A stretch of 64,000 bases of DNA from Streptomyces sp. A1277 (GCF_004795015.1 NZ_SSBI01000002.1:222905-286904), one strand, 5' to 3'. Numbered from the stretch's first letter, positions 17,358 to 28,047 are shown. Numbers and translations are program-made. The notes: a model not told the origin generated them from the sequence alone.

Positions 17358-18176
17358 ATGTCCCGTCGCCACCTTCCCCTGCGGCGCTCACTGCCCGCCG
17401 CGCTCGCCGTCCTCGCGGTACTCACCGGCACCGCCGCGGCCGCACCGGCCCCCGCCCCGCCGACCGCCGCCGCCGGCCCGTTCGCCTCGCTGGACGACAC
17501 CTATTACCAGGACGCGGTCGGCAAGACCGGCACGGCACTCAAGAGCTCGCTGCACACGATCATCAGCGACCAGAGCAAGCTCACCTACAGCCAGGTGTGG
17601 GACGCCCTGAAGGACACCGACGAGGATCCCGCCAACTCCTCGAATGTGATCGAGCTGTACACGGGCCGCTCCGAGCCCAAGAGCAACAACGGCGGCAGCG
17701 TCGGCCAATGGAACCGCGAGCACGTCTGGGCCAAGTCCCACGGCGACTTCGGCACGGCCACCGGCCCCGGGACCGACATCCACCACTTGCGCCCGTCGGA
17801 CGTCCAGGTCAACTCCACGCGCGGCAACAAGGACTTCGACAACGGCGGCAGCGCGGTGAGCGGCGCGCCCGGCAACTACACCGACGGCGACTCCTTCGAG
17901 CCGCGCGACGCCGTCAAGGGCGATGTGGCGCGCATGATCCTGTACATGGCGGTGCGCTACGAGGGCGGCGACTCGTTCGCCGACCTGGAGCCCAACGACA
18001 GCGTGTCGAACGGCTCCGCCCCGCACATCGGCCGGCTCTCGGTGCTCAAGACCTGGAGCGAGCAGGACCCGCCGGACTCCTTCGAGAAGCGGCGCAACGA
18101 CGTCATATTCGACCAGTACCAGCACAACCGGAACCCGTTCATCGACCACCCCGAATGGGTGGACGCCATCTGGTGA
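17358..18176 (+). CDS. Secreted endonuclease I family nuclease (NucM-like)
   Basis: A 272-residue protein with a Sec-type signal peptide (positively charged MSRRHLPLRR, hydrophobic AALAVLAVLTG, AAA-P cleavage region). The mature part has the beta-beta-alpha-metal nuclease motif WNREHVWAKSHGDFG, with the catalytic His, followed by TDIHHLRPSDVQVNSTRGN and the C-terminal YQHNRNPFIDHPEW of endonuclease I. It should degrade extracellular DNA (and possibly RNA) with a divalent metal, for nutrient scavenging or colony DNA turnover. ATG 17358 is preceded by GAGAGG. A very strong terminator follows. Confidence 0.92.
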   Translation: MSRRHLPLRRSLPAALAVLAVLTGTAAAAPAPAPPTAAAGPFASLDDTYYQDAVGKTGTALKSSLHTIISDQSKLTYSQVWDALKDTDEDPANSSNVIELYTGRSEPKSNNGGSVGQWNREHVWAKSHGDFGTATGPGTDIHHLRPSDVQVNSTRGNKDFDNGGSAVSGAPGNYTDGDSFEPRDAVKGDVARMILYMAVRYEGGDSFADLEPNDSVSNGSAPHIGRLSVLKTWSEQDPPDSFEKRRNDVIFDQYQHNRNPFIDHPEWVDAIW

Positions 18177-18183
18177 CCGGGGC

Positions 18184-18219
18184 GGCCGACGCCCTGGCCC
18201 GTGGGCCAGGGCGTCGGCC
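18184..18219. terminator. Strong hairpin terminator after the endonuclease
   Basis: Perfect 17-bp stem (GGCCGACGCCCTGGCCC and its complement) with a 2-nt apex, 8 bp after the stop codon. Confidence 0.75.
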
Positions 18220-18416
18220 CCACTGCGCCGCCGAGGGCTCGCCGCACGGGGCTGGTCCGGTCCACAAGCGCTCCGCCTGCTGAAGGGACGCACGGAGGCA
18301 GGGCCTCCCGCACCCGGAATGACCAACTCGCCCATATTACGATCAAAAGGTATGAATTGACTCGTTGAATCACCCGCTCCGCACGCCGTGCGCGTAATTC
18401 CCCCGGGAGGGAACTG

Positions 18417-19535
18417 ATGGACACGGACGCCCTGACCGCCGGCCTGCTGCAGGAACTGCGCGCGGCCAAGCCCTATCCGGCCCTCTCCCTGACCATGCCG
18501 ACCCACCGAAGTGCCCCCGACAACGCCCAGGACGCCGTCCGGCTGCGCAACCTGCTCTCCGAGGCGGGCAACAGGCTGGAGGCCGACCCGGCGGTCACCC
18601 GCGAGGCGCGCACCGCGATCAGGCAGCAGCTCGACCGCGCGGTGGGCGAACTCGATCAGCGCCGGGCCCTGGACGCGCTGGTGCTCCTGGCGACGGCCGA
18701 GGAGTACCAGATCTGGCGGCTGCCCCGTACCGCACCCGAACGGGTGGTGCTCAGCGACAGCTACCTGACCCGCAACCTCGTCGCCGCGAAGGCGCAGGCC
18801 CAGCCCTTCTGGGCGCTCACCGTGTCGTCCGACCACGCCGCCCTCTACAGCGGCACGGCCGACTCCGCGCAGGAGGCGCACGTCGGCGGCTTCCCGCTGG
18901 CCGCCCCGCACTGGGACCCCAACCCGCAGCGCGTGGAGCGGATCGGCGACACGCCGAGCAACTTCACCAACGAGGACACCCGCAACTTCCTGCGCGATGT
19001 GGACGAGAAGCTGCGCGCCGTCCTGGCCACCGACCCCCGCCCGCTGTACCTGGTCGGGCTCGCCCCGGCGCTCGCCCTGTTCGACGAGGTCGGCGAGAGC
19101 GCGAAGGGCGCGGCCGGCCGGGTCACCAAGGGCGCTCCGGCCGAGAACTCGGGGCCCGGCGACCTGCTGACCGAGCTGCGCCCGGCCCTGGAGGCCCGGC
19201 GCGAGCGGTTCGCGGCGGAGATCGACGGGAAGCTGGACGAGGCGCGCGGGCGCAGGGCCTTCGCCGGCGGACTCGACGAGGTGTGGGCCGCCGTCCGCGA
19301 GGGCCGCGCCGGTCTGGTGGCGGTGGAGGAGCACTACCAGCAGACGGTCCGGGTCGACCAGGAGCACCTGAAGCCGGTCGGCGCGGACAGCGCGGACCTG
19401 ACGGACCCGGACGTACGCGAGGACATCGTCGACGAGCTGGTCGAGGCGGCGCTGGACAACGGCGCGGACGTCGTCTTCGTCGCGGACGACTCGCTCAAGG
19501 AGCACGGCCGGGTCGCCGCGGCGCTGCGCTTCTGA
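18417..19535 (+). CDS. Bacterial archaeo-eukaryotic release factor family protein, baeRF family 3
   Basis: A 372-residue protein starting MDTDALTAGLLQELRAAKPY with ALSLTMPTHR, which matches the N-terminal region of baeRF family 3. The C-terminal half (LVGLAPALALFDEV, then VDELVEAALDNGADVVFVAD) is the Pelota/eRF1-like domain. These proteins are predicted, not proven, to act on stalled or hibernating ribosomes. GGGAGGG precedes the ATG with 6 nt spacing. The promoter region (18300-18370) is unusually A+T rich for this genome, with TATTACGAT and TATGAAT as possible -10 boxes. It is followed by a 29-bp-stem terminator. Confidence 0.82.
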   Translation: MDTDALTAGLLQELRAAKPYPALSLTMPTHRSAPDNAQDAVRLRNLLSEAGNRLEADPAVTREARTAIRQQLDRAVGELDQRRALDALVLLATAEEYQIWRLPRTAPERVVLSDSYLTRNLVAAKAQAQPFWALTVSSDHAALYSGTADSAQEAHVGGFPLAAPHWDPNPQRVERIGDTPSNFTNEDTRNFLRDVDEKLRAVLATDPRPLYLVGLAPALALFDEVGESAKGAAGRVTKGAPAENSGPGDLLTELRPALEARRERFAAEIDGKLDEARGRRAFAGGLDEVWAAVREGRAGLVAVEEHYQQTVRVDQEHLKPVGADSADLTDPDVREDIVDELVEAALDNGADVVFVADDSLKEHGRVAAALRF

Positions 19536-19541
19536 GGCGTC

Positions 19542-19606
19542 GGCGCGGGTCACGGCGAAGGCCCGGACGGGATCGCACCGTCCGGGCCTTCGCCGTGACC
19601 CGCGCC
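19542..19606. terminator. Very long bidirectional terminator hairpin
   Basis: A perfect 29-bp stem around a 7-nt loop (GATCGCA), placed exactly between the ends of the convergent baeRF3 and phosphoketolase genes. Confidence 0.8.
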
Positions 19607-19609
19607 GCC

Positions 19610-21997
19610 TCAGCCCTCCCAGGCCCAGTTGGCCACCTCGGGCAGGTCGGTGCCGTGCTCCCGGATCCAGGCGTGGTGGCGGGTCCGGGTGTCCACCATC
19701 TCCTGACGCACCGCCACGGCACGCACGCCGAGGCCGGGCACCCGGTCGATGACGTCCATGACCAGGCGGTAGCGGTCCAGGTCGTTGCGGACGACCATGT
19801 CGAAGGGCGTGGTGGTCGTGCCCTCCTCCTTGTAGCCCCGCACGTGCAGGTCGCTGTGGCCGGCCCGGCGGTAGGCCAGCCGGTGGATCAGCCAGGGATA
19901 GCCGTGGTACGCGAAGATGACGGGCCTGTCCCGGGTGAACAGCGCGTCGTACTCGGAGTCCGGCATCCCGTGCGGGTGCTCGGAGTGCGGCATGAGCCGG
20001 GCCATGTCCACGACGTTGACCACCCGCACGGCGAGTTCCGGCAGGTGGCGCCGCAGAAGCTGGGCGGCCGCCAGGGTCTCCAGCGTGGGTACGTCCCCGG
20101 CGCAGGCGAGCACGACGTCGGGTTCCCGGGTGCCGTCCTCGGTGCCCGCCCACTCCCACACCCCGGCGCCGCGCGCGCAGTGCACCCGGGCCTGGTCGAG
20201 GCTGAGCCAGTCGAAGCTGGGCTGCTTGCCGGCCACGATGACGTTGACGTAGTCCCGGCTGCGCAGGGCGTGGTCGGCCACCGAGAGCAGGGTGTTGGTG
20301 TCGGGCGGCAGGTAGACGCGTACGACTTCGGGGCTCTTGTTGAGGATGTGGTCCACGAAGCCGGGGTCCTGGTGCGAGAAGCCGTTGTGGTCCTGGCGCC
20401 AGACGTGCGAGGTGAGCAGGTAGTTGAGCGAGGCGATGGGCCGGCGCCACGCGAGGCGGCGCGAGGTCCGCAGCCACTTGATGTGCTGGTTGACCATCGA
20501 GTCCACGATGTGCGCGAATGCCTCGTAGCAGGAGAACAGCCCGTGCCGGCCGGTCAGCAGATAGCCCTCCAGCCAGCCCTGGCACAGGTGCTCGGAGAGG
20601 ACTTCCATGACGCGGCCGTCGCGGGACAGGTGCTCGTCGGTCGGGAGCGTACGGGCCTGCCATGCCTTGCCGCTGGCCTCGTAGAGCGCGTCGAGCCGGT
20701 TGGACGCGGTCTCGTCGGGGCCAACGACCCTGAAGTCCCTGCGGTCGGCCGTGGCCGCCATGACCGCTTCCAGGAGGCCGCCGAGCACCCGGGTCGGCTC
20801 CCGCAGCGAGGTGCCGGGCCGGTCCACCGGGACGGCGAACCCGTCGAGGTCCGGGATGGGCAGGTCCCGCAGGAACAGGCCGCCGTTGGCGTACGGGGAC
20901 GCGCCGAGCCGGGCGGCGCCCTCGGGTACGCAGGCCAGGACCTGCGGGGTGGGGCGCCCCTCGGGGTCGAAGAGCTCATCGGGCCGGTAGGAGCGCAGCC
21001 ACGCCTCCAGCTGGCGCAGGTGGTCGGGGTTGTCCCGGACGCCGGGCAGCGGGACCTGGTGGGCGCGCCAGGTGCCTTCGACGGGCAGCCCGTCCACCTC
21101 GGCGGGGCCGGTCCAGCCCTTCGGGGTGCGCAGCACGATCATGGGCCACCGGGGCCGCTGCGTCGCGCCGCCGGTCCGGGCGGCGGCCTGGATCTCCTGG
21201 ATGCGGTCGACGGCCCGGTCCATCGCGAGGGCCATCTCGCGGTGCACGGCGCGGGGGTCGTCCCCCTCGACGTACAGGGGCTCGTGCCCGTAGCCGCGCA
21301 GCAGGGCGTCCAGCTCGGTCTGCGGGAGGCGGGCGAGCACCGTGGGGTTGGCGATCTTGTAGCCGTTGAGGTGGAGCACCGGCAGGACGGCCCCGTCGTG
21401 GACCGGGTCGAGGAACTTGTTCGCGTGCCAGGACCCGGCGAGCGGCCCGGTCTCCGCCTCGCCGTCGCCGATGACGCAGGTGACCAGGAGCTCGGGGTGG
21501 TCGAGGGCGGCGCCGTAGGCGTGGCCCAGGGAGTAGCCGAGTTCGCCGCCCTCGTGGATGGAGCCGGGTGTCTCGGGCGCGACGTGGCTGGGTACGCCGC
21601 CGGGGAAGGAGAACTGCTTGAACAGCAGGCCCATGCCCTCGGCGTCCCGGCTGACGTCGGGGTACGTCTCGGAGTAGCTGCCCTCCAGCCAGGAGCCGGC
21701 GAGGACGGCGGGCCCGCCGTGGCCCGGGCCCCAGATGCACAGGGCGTGGGTGCCGCGCGCCCTGATGAGGCGGTTGAGGTGGGTGTACACCAGGTTGAGG
21801 CCCGGTGAGGTGCCCCAGTGCCCGAGCAGCCTCGGCTTGATGTGCTCGGGTGCGAGCGGCCGGGTCAGCAGCGGGTTGTCCATCAGGTAGATCTGCCCGA
21901 CGGCCAGGTAGTTGGCGGCCCGCCAGTGCGCGTCCAGCGCGTCGAGCTCCTCGTCGGAAGGGCCGGCCGTCGGCGAGGACGGTGGGGCATCGCTCAT
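19610..21997 (-). CDS. xfp: Xylulose-5-phosphate/fructose-6-phosphate phosphoketolase
   Basis: A 795-residue thiamine-diphosphate enzyme that phosphorolytically splits xylulose-5-P (or fructose-6-P) into acetyl-phosphate plus an aldose phosphate. Signatures seen: [46 protein letters not shown], the ThDP/Mg motif [19 protein letters not shown], and [13 protein letters not shown] in the second domain. Length is typical (about 790-825). ATG 21997 was preferred to GTG 22003 because AGAGG has 6 nt spacing. It lies 43 bp downstream of the aldehyde dehydrogenase gene, probably in one operon. No acetate kinase is adjacent. Confidence 0.95.
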   Translation of the reverse strand: MSDAPPSSPTAGPSDEELDALDAHWRAANYLAVGQIYLMDNPLLTRPLAPEHIKPRLLGHWGTSPGLNLVYTHLNRLIRARGTHALCIWGPGHGGPAVLAGSWLEGSYSETYPDVSRDAEGMGLLFKQFSFPGGVPSHVAPETPGSIHEGGELGYSLGHAYGAALDHPELLVTCVIGDGEAETGPLAGSWHANKFLDPVHDGAVLPVLHLNGYKIANPTVLARLPQTELDALLRGYGHEPLYVEGDDPRAVHREMALAMDRAVDRIQEIQAAARTGGATQRPRWPMIVLRTPKGWTGPAEVDGLPVEGTWRAHQVPLPGVRDNPDHLRQLEAWLRSYRPDELFDPEGRPTPQVLACVPEGAARLGASPYANGGLFLRDLPIPDLDGFAVPVDRPGTSLREPTRVLGGLLEAVMAATADRRDFRVVGPDETASNRLDALYEASGKAWQARTLPTDEHLSRDGRVMEVLSEHLCQGWLEGYLLTGRHGLFSCYEAFAHIVDSMVNQHIKWLRTSRRLAWRRPIASLNYLLTSHVWRQDHNGFSHQDPGFVDHILNKSPEVVRVYLPPDTNTLLSVADHALRSRDYVNVIVAGKQPSFDWLSLDQARVHCARGAGVWEWAGTEDGTREPDVVLACAGDVPTLETLAAAQLLRRHLPELAVRVVNVVDMARLMPHSEHPHGMPDSEYDALFTRDRPVIFAYHGYPWLIHRLAYRRAGHSDLHVRGYKEEGTTTTPFDMVVRNDLDRYRLVMDVIDRVPGLGVRAVAVRQEMVDTRTRHHAWIREHGTDLPEVANWAWEG

Positions 21998-22040
21998 GGT
22001 CACCTCTCAGCGGGCGGGTGCGGGGGCGTCTCGCGTGCGG

Positions 22041-23453
22041 TCACTGCGGTTCGGGGCCGAACCACACGGTGGTGGGGTTGCAGAACTCGCGGATGCCGTG
22101 TCCGGCGAGCTCGCGCCCGTAGCCCGAGCGCTTCACCCCGCCGAAGGGCAGCGCGGGGTGCGAGGCGGTCATGCCGTTGAAGAACACACCGCCCGCCTCC
22201 AGGTCGCGGACGCAGCGCTCGGTCTCCTGGGCGTCGCGGGTCCACACGTTGGAGCTGAGGCCGAACGGGCTGTCGTTGGCCAGCTCCACGGCCTCGTCCA
22301 GACTGTCCACCCGGTAGAGGGCGGCGACGGGACCGAAGGTCTCCTCGCGGTGGATGCGCATGGCGGGCGTGATTCCGGCGAGGACGGTGGGGGCGTAGAA
22401 CCAGCCGTTCTCCAGCCCGCCGCCCAGGCCCTCGGGCCGGCCGCCGCCGCACAGGGCGCTCGCCCCCTGGCGCACCGCGTCGTCCACCAGCTCCTCCAGG
22501 CCGGCGCGGCCCTGCTCGCTGGCGAGCGGCCCGACGTCGGTGGACTCCTCCAGCGGGTCGCCGACGGCCAGGTCGCGCATGCCGACGGTGAAGCGTTCGG
22601 CGAACTCCTCGTACACCTCGGTGTGCACGATGAACCGCTTGGCGGCGATGCAGGACTGCCCGTTGTTCTGGGCCCGGGCGGTGACGGCGGTGCGGGCGGC
22701 CTTGGCGACGTCCGCCGAGGGCAGGACGAGGTAGGGGTCGCTGCCGCCGAGTTCCAGGACGGTGTGCTTGACCTCGTCGCCCGCGATGGATGCGACGGAG
22801 CGTCCGGCCGGTTCGCTGCCGGTCAGGGTGGCCGCGACCACCCGGCGGTCGCGCAGGATGCCCTCGATGGCCTTGGAGCCGACCAGGAGGGTCTGGAAGC
22901 AGCCGGCCGGGAAGCCTGCGCGGTGGAAGAGGTCGCCCAGGTACAGCGCGGTCTGCGGCACGTTCGACGCGTGCTTGAGCAGTCCGGTGTTGCCGGCCAT
23001 GAGCGCGGGGGCGGCGAAGCGCACGACCTGCCAGAGCGGGAAGTTCCACGGCATCACGGCGAGCACGGGGCCGAGCGGGCGGTAGCGGACGTAGGCGCGG
23101 GAGGCGCCGGAGTCCTCGACGTCGGCGGGCGCGGGGTGCTCGTCGGCGAGCAGTCCCTCGGCGTGCGCCGCGTACCAGCGCATGGCCTTGGCGCACTTCG
23201 CGGCCTCGGCGCGGGCCGCCGTGATGGGCTTGCCCATCTCCAGGGTCATGGTGCGCGCGATGTCCTGCTGGTCCTCGTCGAGGAGGTCGGCGGCCCGGTT
23301 GAGCAGCCGGGCGCGTTCACCGAATGTGGTGGTGCGGTATTCGCGGAAGGCGGCGTCGGCCGCGGCGAGCCGCCGCTCGATCCCGTCGGCTTCCAGCGCG
23401 TCGAACGTCCTGAGTGTCTCGCCGTTCGCGGGATTGACCGTCGCGATGGGCAT
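22041..23453 (-). CDS. NAD(P)-dependent succinate-semialdehyde-type aldehyde dehydrogenase
   Basis: A 470-residue ALDH. It has the cofactor region MPWNFPLWQVVRFAAPALMAGN, the catalytic Glu in VLELGGSDPYLV and the catalytic Cys in GQSCIAAKRFIV, closing with PFGGVKRSGYGRELAGHGIREF. The overall pattern is of the GabD/SSADH subgroup, which oxidises succinate semialdehyde to succinate; other short aldehydes are possible. ATG 23453 has AAGGAGG 8 nt upstream. It is the first gene of a probable operon with phosphoketolase. A 111-bp nested palindrome sits between it and the upstream GHKL gene, so it probably has its own promoter between 23454 and 23519. Confidence 0.9.
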   Translation of the reverse strand: MPIATVNPANGETLRTFDALEADGIERRLAAADAAFREYRTTTFGERARLLNRAADLLDEDQQDIARTMTLEMGKPITAARAEAAKCAKAMRWYAAHAEGLLADEHPAPADVEDSGASRAYVRYRPLGPVLAVMPWNFPLWQVVRFAAPALMAGNTGLLKHASNVPQTALYLGDLFHRAGFPAGCFQTLLVGSKAIEGILRDRRVVAATLTGSEPAGRSVASIAGDEVKHTVLELGGSDPYLVLPSADVAKAARTAVTARAQNNGQSCIAAKRFIVHTEVYEEFAERFTVGMRDLAVGDPLEESTDVGPLASEQGRAGLEELVDDAVRQGASALCGGGRPEGLGGGLENGWFYAPTVLAGITPAMRIHREETFGPVAALYRVDSLDEAVELANDSPFGLSSNVWTRDAQETERCVRDLEAGGVFFNGMTASHPALPFGGVKRSGYGRELAGHGIREFCNPTTVWFGPEPQ

Positions 23454-23519
23454 GACTGTGGCCTCCTTGCCTCGGTACTTCGACCGTGCCGCGCCGCACG
23501 CCGGGCCGCAACGCGGGCC

Positions 23520-23630
23520 GTGGCGCACACCGGCCCCCGCCGCCGCGTACCCGGCCGGCGCGGATCATGCGTGCGGTGCGCACGCGATCCGCGCCGGGAG
23601 GGCTGCGGTGCGGGGGCCGGTGTGCGCCAC
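23520..23630. repeat. Large nested inverted repeat (terminator or cruciform)
   Basis: Outer arms 23520-23540 and 23610-23630 are perfect 21-bp complements. Inside them lies a second hairpin: arms 23555-23566 and 23586-23597 (CCGGCGCGGATC and complement), continued after a 2-nt bulge by GCGTGC/GCACGC around a 5-nt loop. It begins 18 bp downstream of the GHKL gene stop and 67 bp upstream of the aldehyde dehydrogenase start. Confidence 0.75.
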
Positions 23631-23648
23631 CGTGCCGGGCCGCGCGCC

Positions 23649-24176
23649 TCAGACGAGGGCGGGGGCGGCGTCGTGGACGCGGACGGGCTCGTCGGTGCCT
23701 GCCGGGACGGGGTCGGGGATCTCCGCGACCACGGCCGGCGGGCGGCGGAACTCGCGGACGCCGGGCAGCGGCGGCAGCGGGACCAGCTCGATGTGCTGCG
23801 GCTCCTGGGCGTAGCGGGTGAACCAGACGACCTTGCCCTCGGCGGTCCGGCAGGTGCCCCAGCTGTCGCTGAGGGCCATGACCCGGCTCAGGCCGCCGCC
23901 CTCATGGAGCAGGCGCGGCATCTCGGAACCGTTGTCTGCGACGGAGACCGTGAGGTGCCGTCCGGTCCAGCGGAGTTCGACGACGCAGCGGTTGTCGTCG
24001 CCGACATGCCGCTGGACATTGGTCAGCAGCTCCTCCACAGCACGGCACACGGGCCGGATGTGGAGTTCGAGACTCCAGTGGCGCAGGTGGGCGGCGACTA
24101 TCCGTCGCAGCTGGTCCACACGGTCTGCGGAAACCTGGAGTTCGACCAGATAGTGCCGGTCGAGTGGAACGGTCAT
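23649..24176 (-). CDS. ATP-binding GHKL regulator (RsbW/anti-sigma-factor-like)
   Basis: A 175-residue protein with a single histidine-kinase-like ATPase fold. The N-box EELLTNVQRH and G1-box VADNGSEMPRLL are present, followed by GGGLSRVMALSDSWG as a G2-type loop. It resembles the many Streptomyces RsbW-type proteins, which bind anti-sigma antagonists or sigma factors and may phosphorylate their partner. A Pro-rich tail of about 45 residues follows the domain. No anti-sigma antagonist or sigma factor is adjacent, so the partner is unknown. GAGGAG precedes ATG 24176, and the upstream region carries palindromes that may be operators. Confidence 0.85.
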   Translation of the reverse strand: MTVPLDRHYLVELQVSADRVDQLRRIVAAHLRHWSLELHIRPVCRAVEELLTNVQRHVGDDNRCVVELRWTGRHLTVSVADNGSEMPRLLHEGGGLSRVMALSDSWGTCRTAEGKVVWFTRYAQEPQHIELVPLPPLPGVREFRRPPAVVAEIPDPVPAGTDEPVRVHDAAPALV

Positions 24177-24264
24177 CGTCGAGGCTCCTCACATCGAGGC
24201 CCACGTTCTTCGCCCCGTTGAACCAACGACCCCCGAATACGAAGAGTGAGCAGATGTCTCTTCT

Positions 24265-24297
24265 GGGTCACTCCACAGGGTGACCCGGCTGAGCCGG
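24265..24297. promoter_or_regulatory. Two adjacent palindromes upstream of the GHKL gene
   Basis: GGGTCAC-N8-GTGACCC (24265-24286) is followed immediately by the 13-bp palindrome CCGGCTGAGCCGG (24285-24297), about 90-120 bp upstream of the gene's ATG. They could be operators or part of a terminator for the molybdenum hydroxylase operon. Confidence 0.35.
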
Positions 24298-24317
24298 TCG
24301 CGCAACACGTCGGGCCC

Positions 24318-24356
24318 GCACCCCGGGTGACCGGCGCTTTGGCGTCTCCGGGGTGC
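24318..24356. terminator. Hairpin after the molybdenum hydroxylase operon
   Basis: Perfect 9-bp stem GCACCCCGG/CCGGGGTGC with a 21-nt loop, ending 10 bp beyond the stop of the large-subunit gene. Confidence 0.4.
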
Positions 24357-24365
24357 GCGCGGCGG

Positions 24366-26465
24366 TCAGGGCAGATGGGTGAGTACCCGGTCGGGGGTGA
24401 GCGGCAGGGTGCGCAGCCGGACTCCGGTGGCGTGGTGGAAGGCGTTCGCGACGGCCGCGGCTGCGCCGACGATGCCGATCTCGCCGATGCCCTTGCTGCC
24501 CATGGGGTTGAGGTGCGGGTCGTCCTCCTCGATCCAGTGCGCCTCGATGTCGGGCACGTCGGCGCAGGCGGGCACGTGGTAGGAGGCGAGGTCGCGCTCG
24601 GTGAAGTCGCCGAAGACCGGGTCCATGGTGCTGCCCTCGGTCAGTGCCATGCCGAGCCCCATGGTCATGCCGCCGATGAACTGGGAACGTGCGGTACGGG
24701 AGTTGAGGATGCGGCCCGCCGCGAAGACGCCGAGCATGCGCCGCATGCGGACCTCGCCGGTGCGGGTGTCGACGGCGACCTCGGCGAAGTGCGCGCCGAA
24801 GGCGTGGCGGGCGTACGGGGATTCCTCGGCGGTCTCCTCGGAGGTGTCGGCGGTGACGGTCACTCCCTCGGCGGGCAGCGGCCCGGTGTGCGCGGCGAGC
24901 CGTTCGACCAGCCCTGAGGCGGCCTTGTGCACGGCCCACCCCCAGGAGGCGGTGCCCGAGGAGCCGCCGGCCACCGGGGCGTCGGGCAGGTCGCTGTCGC
25001 CGATGTCGATCACCACGTTGTCCAGCGGGGTGCGCAGCACGTCCGCGGCGATCTGCGCGAGGACGGTGCGGGCCCCGGTACCGATGTCGGTCGCGTTGAC
25101 CGCGACCCGGTAGGACCCGTCGGCTGCGGCGTGCGCGGAGGCGTGGCAGGCGCTGGCGTAGACGGGGTACGTGGCGGAGGCGACGCCCGAGCCGAGCAGA
25201 AGGGCGCCCTCGCGGCGGGCGCCCGGGGCGGGGTCGCGCTCGGGCCAGCCGAAGCGTGCGGCGCCCTCGCGCAGGCAGGCGGCCAGGCCGCGGCTGCTGA
25301 AGGGCTTCCCGGAGTCGGGTTCGTCGGCCGGGTCGTTGCGCAGCCGCAGTTCGACGGGGTCGATGCCGAGTTCCGAGGCGAGTTCGTCCATGGCGGATTC
25401 GAGGGCGTACATTCCGGGGGCCTCGCCCGGGGCGCGCATCCACGACGGGGTCGGCACGTCCAGGGCGACGACCCGGTGCGCGGTCCGGCTGTCCGGCGAG
25501 CCGTACATGACGCGGGCCGGTACGGCGGCCTGCTCCACGAACTCCTTGACGGTGGAGGTGTGGGTGACGACCTCCTGGGCGAGAGAGGTGAGGGTGCCGT
25601 CGGGCCGCGCCCCGAGCCTGACGCGCTGCACGGTGGGCGCCCGGTGTCCGGCGATCGCGGGCATCTGGCGCCGGGGCAGGGCGAGTTCGACGGGACGCCC
25701 CGTGTGGAGCGCGGCCATCGCGGCGAGCACGACCTGCGGGCGCGGGGTGCCCTTGGAGCCGAAACCGCCGCCGACGTGTTCGGAGACCGCGGTGACCTGG
25801 TCCGGTCGCAGCCGGAAGGCGGCGGCGAGGCTGTCGCGCACCGTGGTGGCGCCCTGGCTGGAGTCGTACACGGTGAGGTGGCCCTCGGGCGACCAGTGGG
25901 CGGTCGAGGCGTGCGGCTCCATCGGGTGGTTGTGCAGCGCCTCAAGGGTGTAGGTGACGTCGATGCGTACGGGGGACGCCTCGAAGCCCCGGTCGAAGTC
26001 GCCGCGTTCACGGACGGCCGGGTAGCCGCCGTTGGCGTTCTCGGGGGTGTAGAGGCCCGGGTGGTCCTCGGTCAGCACGACGTCGTGCGGGGCGGTCTCG
26101 TAAGTGATGTGCAGCGCCTGGGCACCGGCCCGGGCGCTCGCCAGGGTGTCGGCCACGACGAGCGCGACCGGCCAGCCGCGGTGGGGCACCCGGTCGTTCT
26201 GGAGGACTGCGAGGACCGGGTCGTCCGGATCCTCGATGCGGGGCGCGTTGTCGTGGGTGAGGACGCTGTGGACGCCGGGCTGCGCCAGGGCGTCGACGGT
26301 GCGGACTGCGGTGACCCGGCCGGCCGGCACGGCGGCGGGCACGGGCCAGGCGTACAGGCAGCCGGGCAGGCCGCGCTCGGCGGCGTAGCGCGCGGCGCCG
26401 GTGACCTTGTCCCGGCCCTCGCGGCGGACGACGGGGGCACCCAGTGGCTGGGGGGCGTGGCTCAT
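24366..26465 (-). CDS. Molybdenum hydroxylase large subunit (xanthine dehydrogenase / aldehyde oxidase family, PaoC-like)
   Basis: A 699-residue molybdopterin-binding subunit. The N-terminal RREGRDKVTGAARYAAE starts the first domain, HVGGGFGSKG is a molybdopterin-contact motif, WMRAPGEAPGMYALESAMDE follows, and the C-terminal GSKGIGEIGIVGAAAAVANA supplies the catalytic Glu near the Mo. The order [2Fe-2S]-FAD-Mo and the lengths match periplasmic-type aldehyde oxidoreductase PaoABC and related xanthine or aryl-aldehyde dehydrogenases. No Tat signal is visible here. It follows the FAD subunit gene by 13 bp in one operon. Confidence 0.9.
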   Translation of the reverse strand: MSHAPQPLGAPVVRREGRDKVTGAARYAAERGLPGCLYAWPVPAAVPAGRVTAVRTVDALAQPGVHSVLTHDNAPRIEDPDDPVLAVLQNDRVPHRGWPVALVVADTLASARAGAQALHITYETAPHDVVLTEDHPGLYTPENANGGYPAVRERGDFDRGFEASPVRIDVTYTLEALHNHPMEPHASTAHWSPEGHLTVYDSSQGATTVRDSLAAAFRLRPDQVTAVSEHVGGGFGSKGTPRPQVVLAAMAALHTGRPVELALPRRQMPAIAGHRAPTVQRVRLGARPDGTLTSLAQEVVTHTSTVKEFVEQAAVPARVMYGSPDSRTAHRVVALDVPTPSWMRAPGEAPGMYALESAMDELASELGIDPVELRLRNDPADEPDSGKPFSSRGLAACLREGAARFGWPERDPAPGARREGALLLGSGVASATYPVYASACHASAHAAADGSYRVAVNATDIGTGARTVLAQIAADVLRTPLDNVVIDIGDSDLPDAPVAGGSSGTASWGWAVHKAASGLVERLAAHTGPLPAEGVTVTADTSEETAEESPYARHAFGAHFAEVAVDTRTGEVRMRRMLGVFAAGRILNSRTARSQFIGGMTMGLGMALTEGSTMDPVFGDFTERDLASYHVPACADVPDIEAHWIEEDDPHLNPMGSKGIGEIGIVGAAAAVANAFHHATGVRLRTLPLTPDRVLTHLP

Positions 26466-26478
26466 GGCAAGACACCTC

Positions 26479-27461
<983 letters not shown>

Positions 27462-27465
<4 letters not shown>

Positions 27466-28034
27466 GACGCCACGTCCTCGATCGCTTCGACGATGCGGGG
27501 GTAGGCGCCGCACCGGCAGAGGTTGCCGCTCATCCGCTCGCGGATCTCCTCGGCGTCGAGCCGTGCCGGGAGGCCCACGGGGGCGCCCGGCGGGGTGACG
27601 TGCGAGGGGAAGCCCTGGCCGGCCTCGGTGAGGACGCCGGCGGCGGAGCAGATCTGGCCGGGTGTGCAGTAGCCGCACTGGAGGGCGTCGCGGTCCAGGA
27701 ACGCCTCCTGGAGGGGGTGCAGCCGGTCGCCGTCCGCCAGTCCCTCGATCGTGGTGATGCGGGAGCCTTCCTGGGCGACGGCCAGGAGCAGACAGCTGTT
27801 GGCGCGGCGGCCGTCCACCAGGACGGTGCAGGCGCCGCACTGGCCGTGGTCGCAGCCCTTCTTGGCCCCGGTCAGGTCCAGGTGGTGGCGCAAGGCGTCC
27901 AGGAGGGTGGTGCGGTGGTCCAGCGTCAGGGTCCGCTCCGCGCCGTTGATGTTCAGGGTCAGGGTGGCGGAGGGGAGGTCGCCGGGCGCCTGCGGTTGTC
28001 CGGCGCCGCCCTCCCACCCACTGGTCGGGTCCAC
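27462..28034 (-). CDS. Molybdenum hydroxylase [2Fe-2S] subunit
   Basis: A 190-residue ferredoxin-like subunit. The first cluster motif GCDHGQCGACTVLVDG with a later Cys and the second cluster motif CGYCTPGQ...CRCGAYPRIVEA are complete. It relays electrons from the molybdopterin centre to FAD. GTG 28034 has AAAGG at 8 nt; GTG 28043 (three codons earlier) lacks such a site and is the alternative. First gene of the operon; an imperfect inverted repeat covers its promoter. Confidence 0.88.
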
Positions 28035-28047
28035 GTGCGGCACCTTT

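Noticed and set aside
17388..20663. Long minus-strand open frame (over 1000 codons)
   Set aside because: Runs antisense through the endonuclease and baeRF3 genes and across strong terminators; no recognisable domain.
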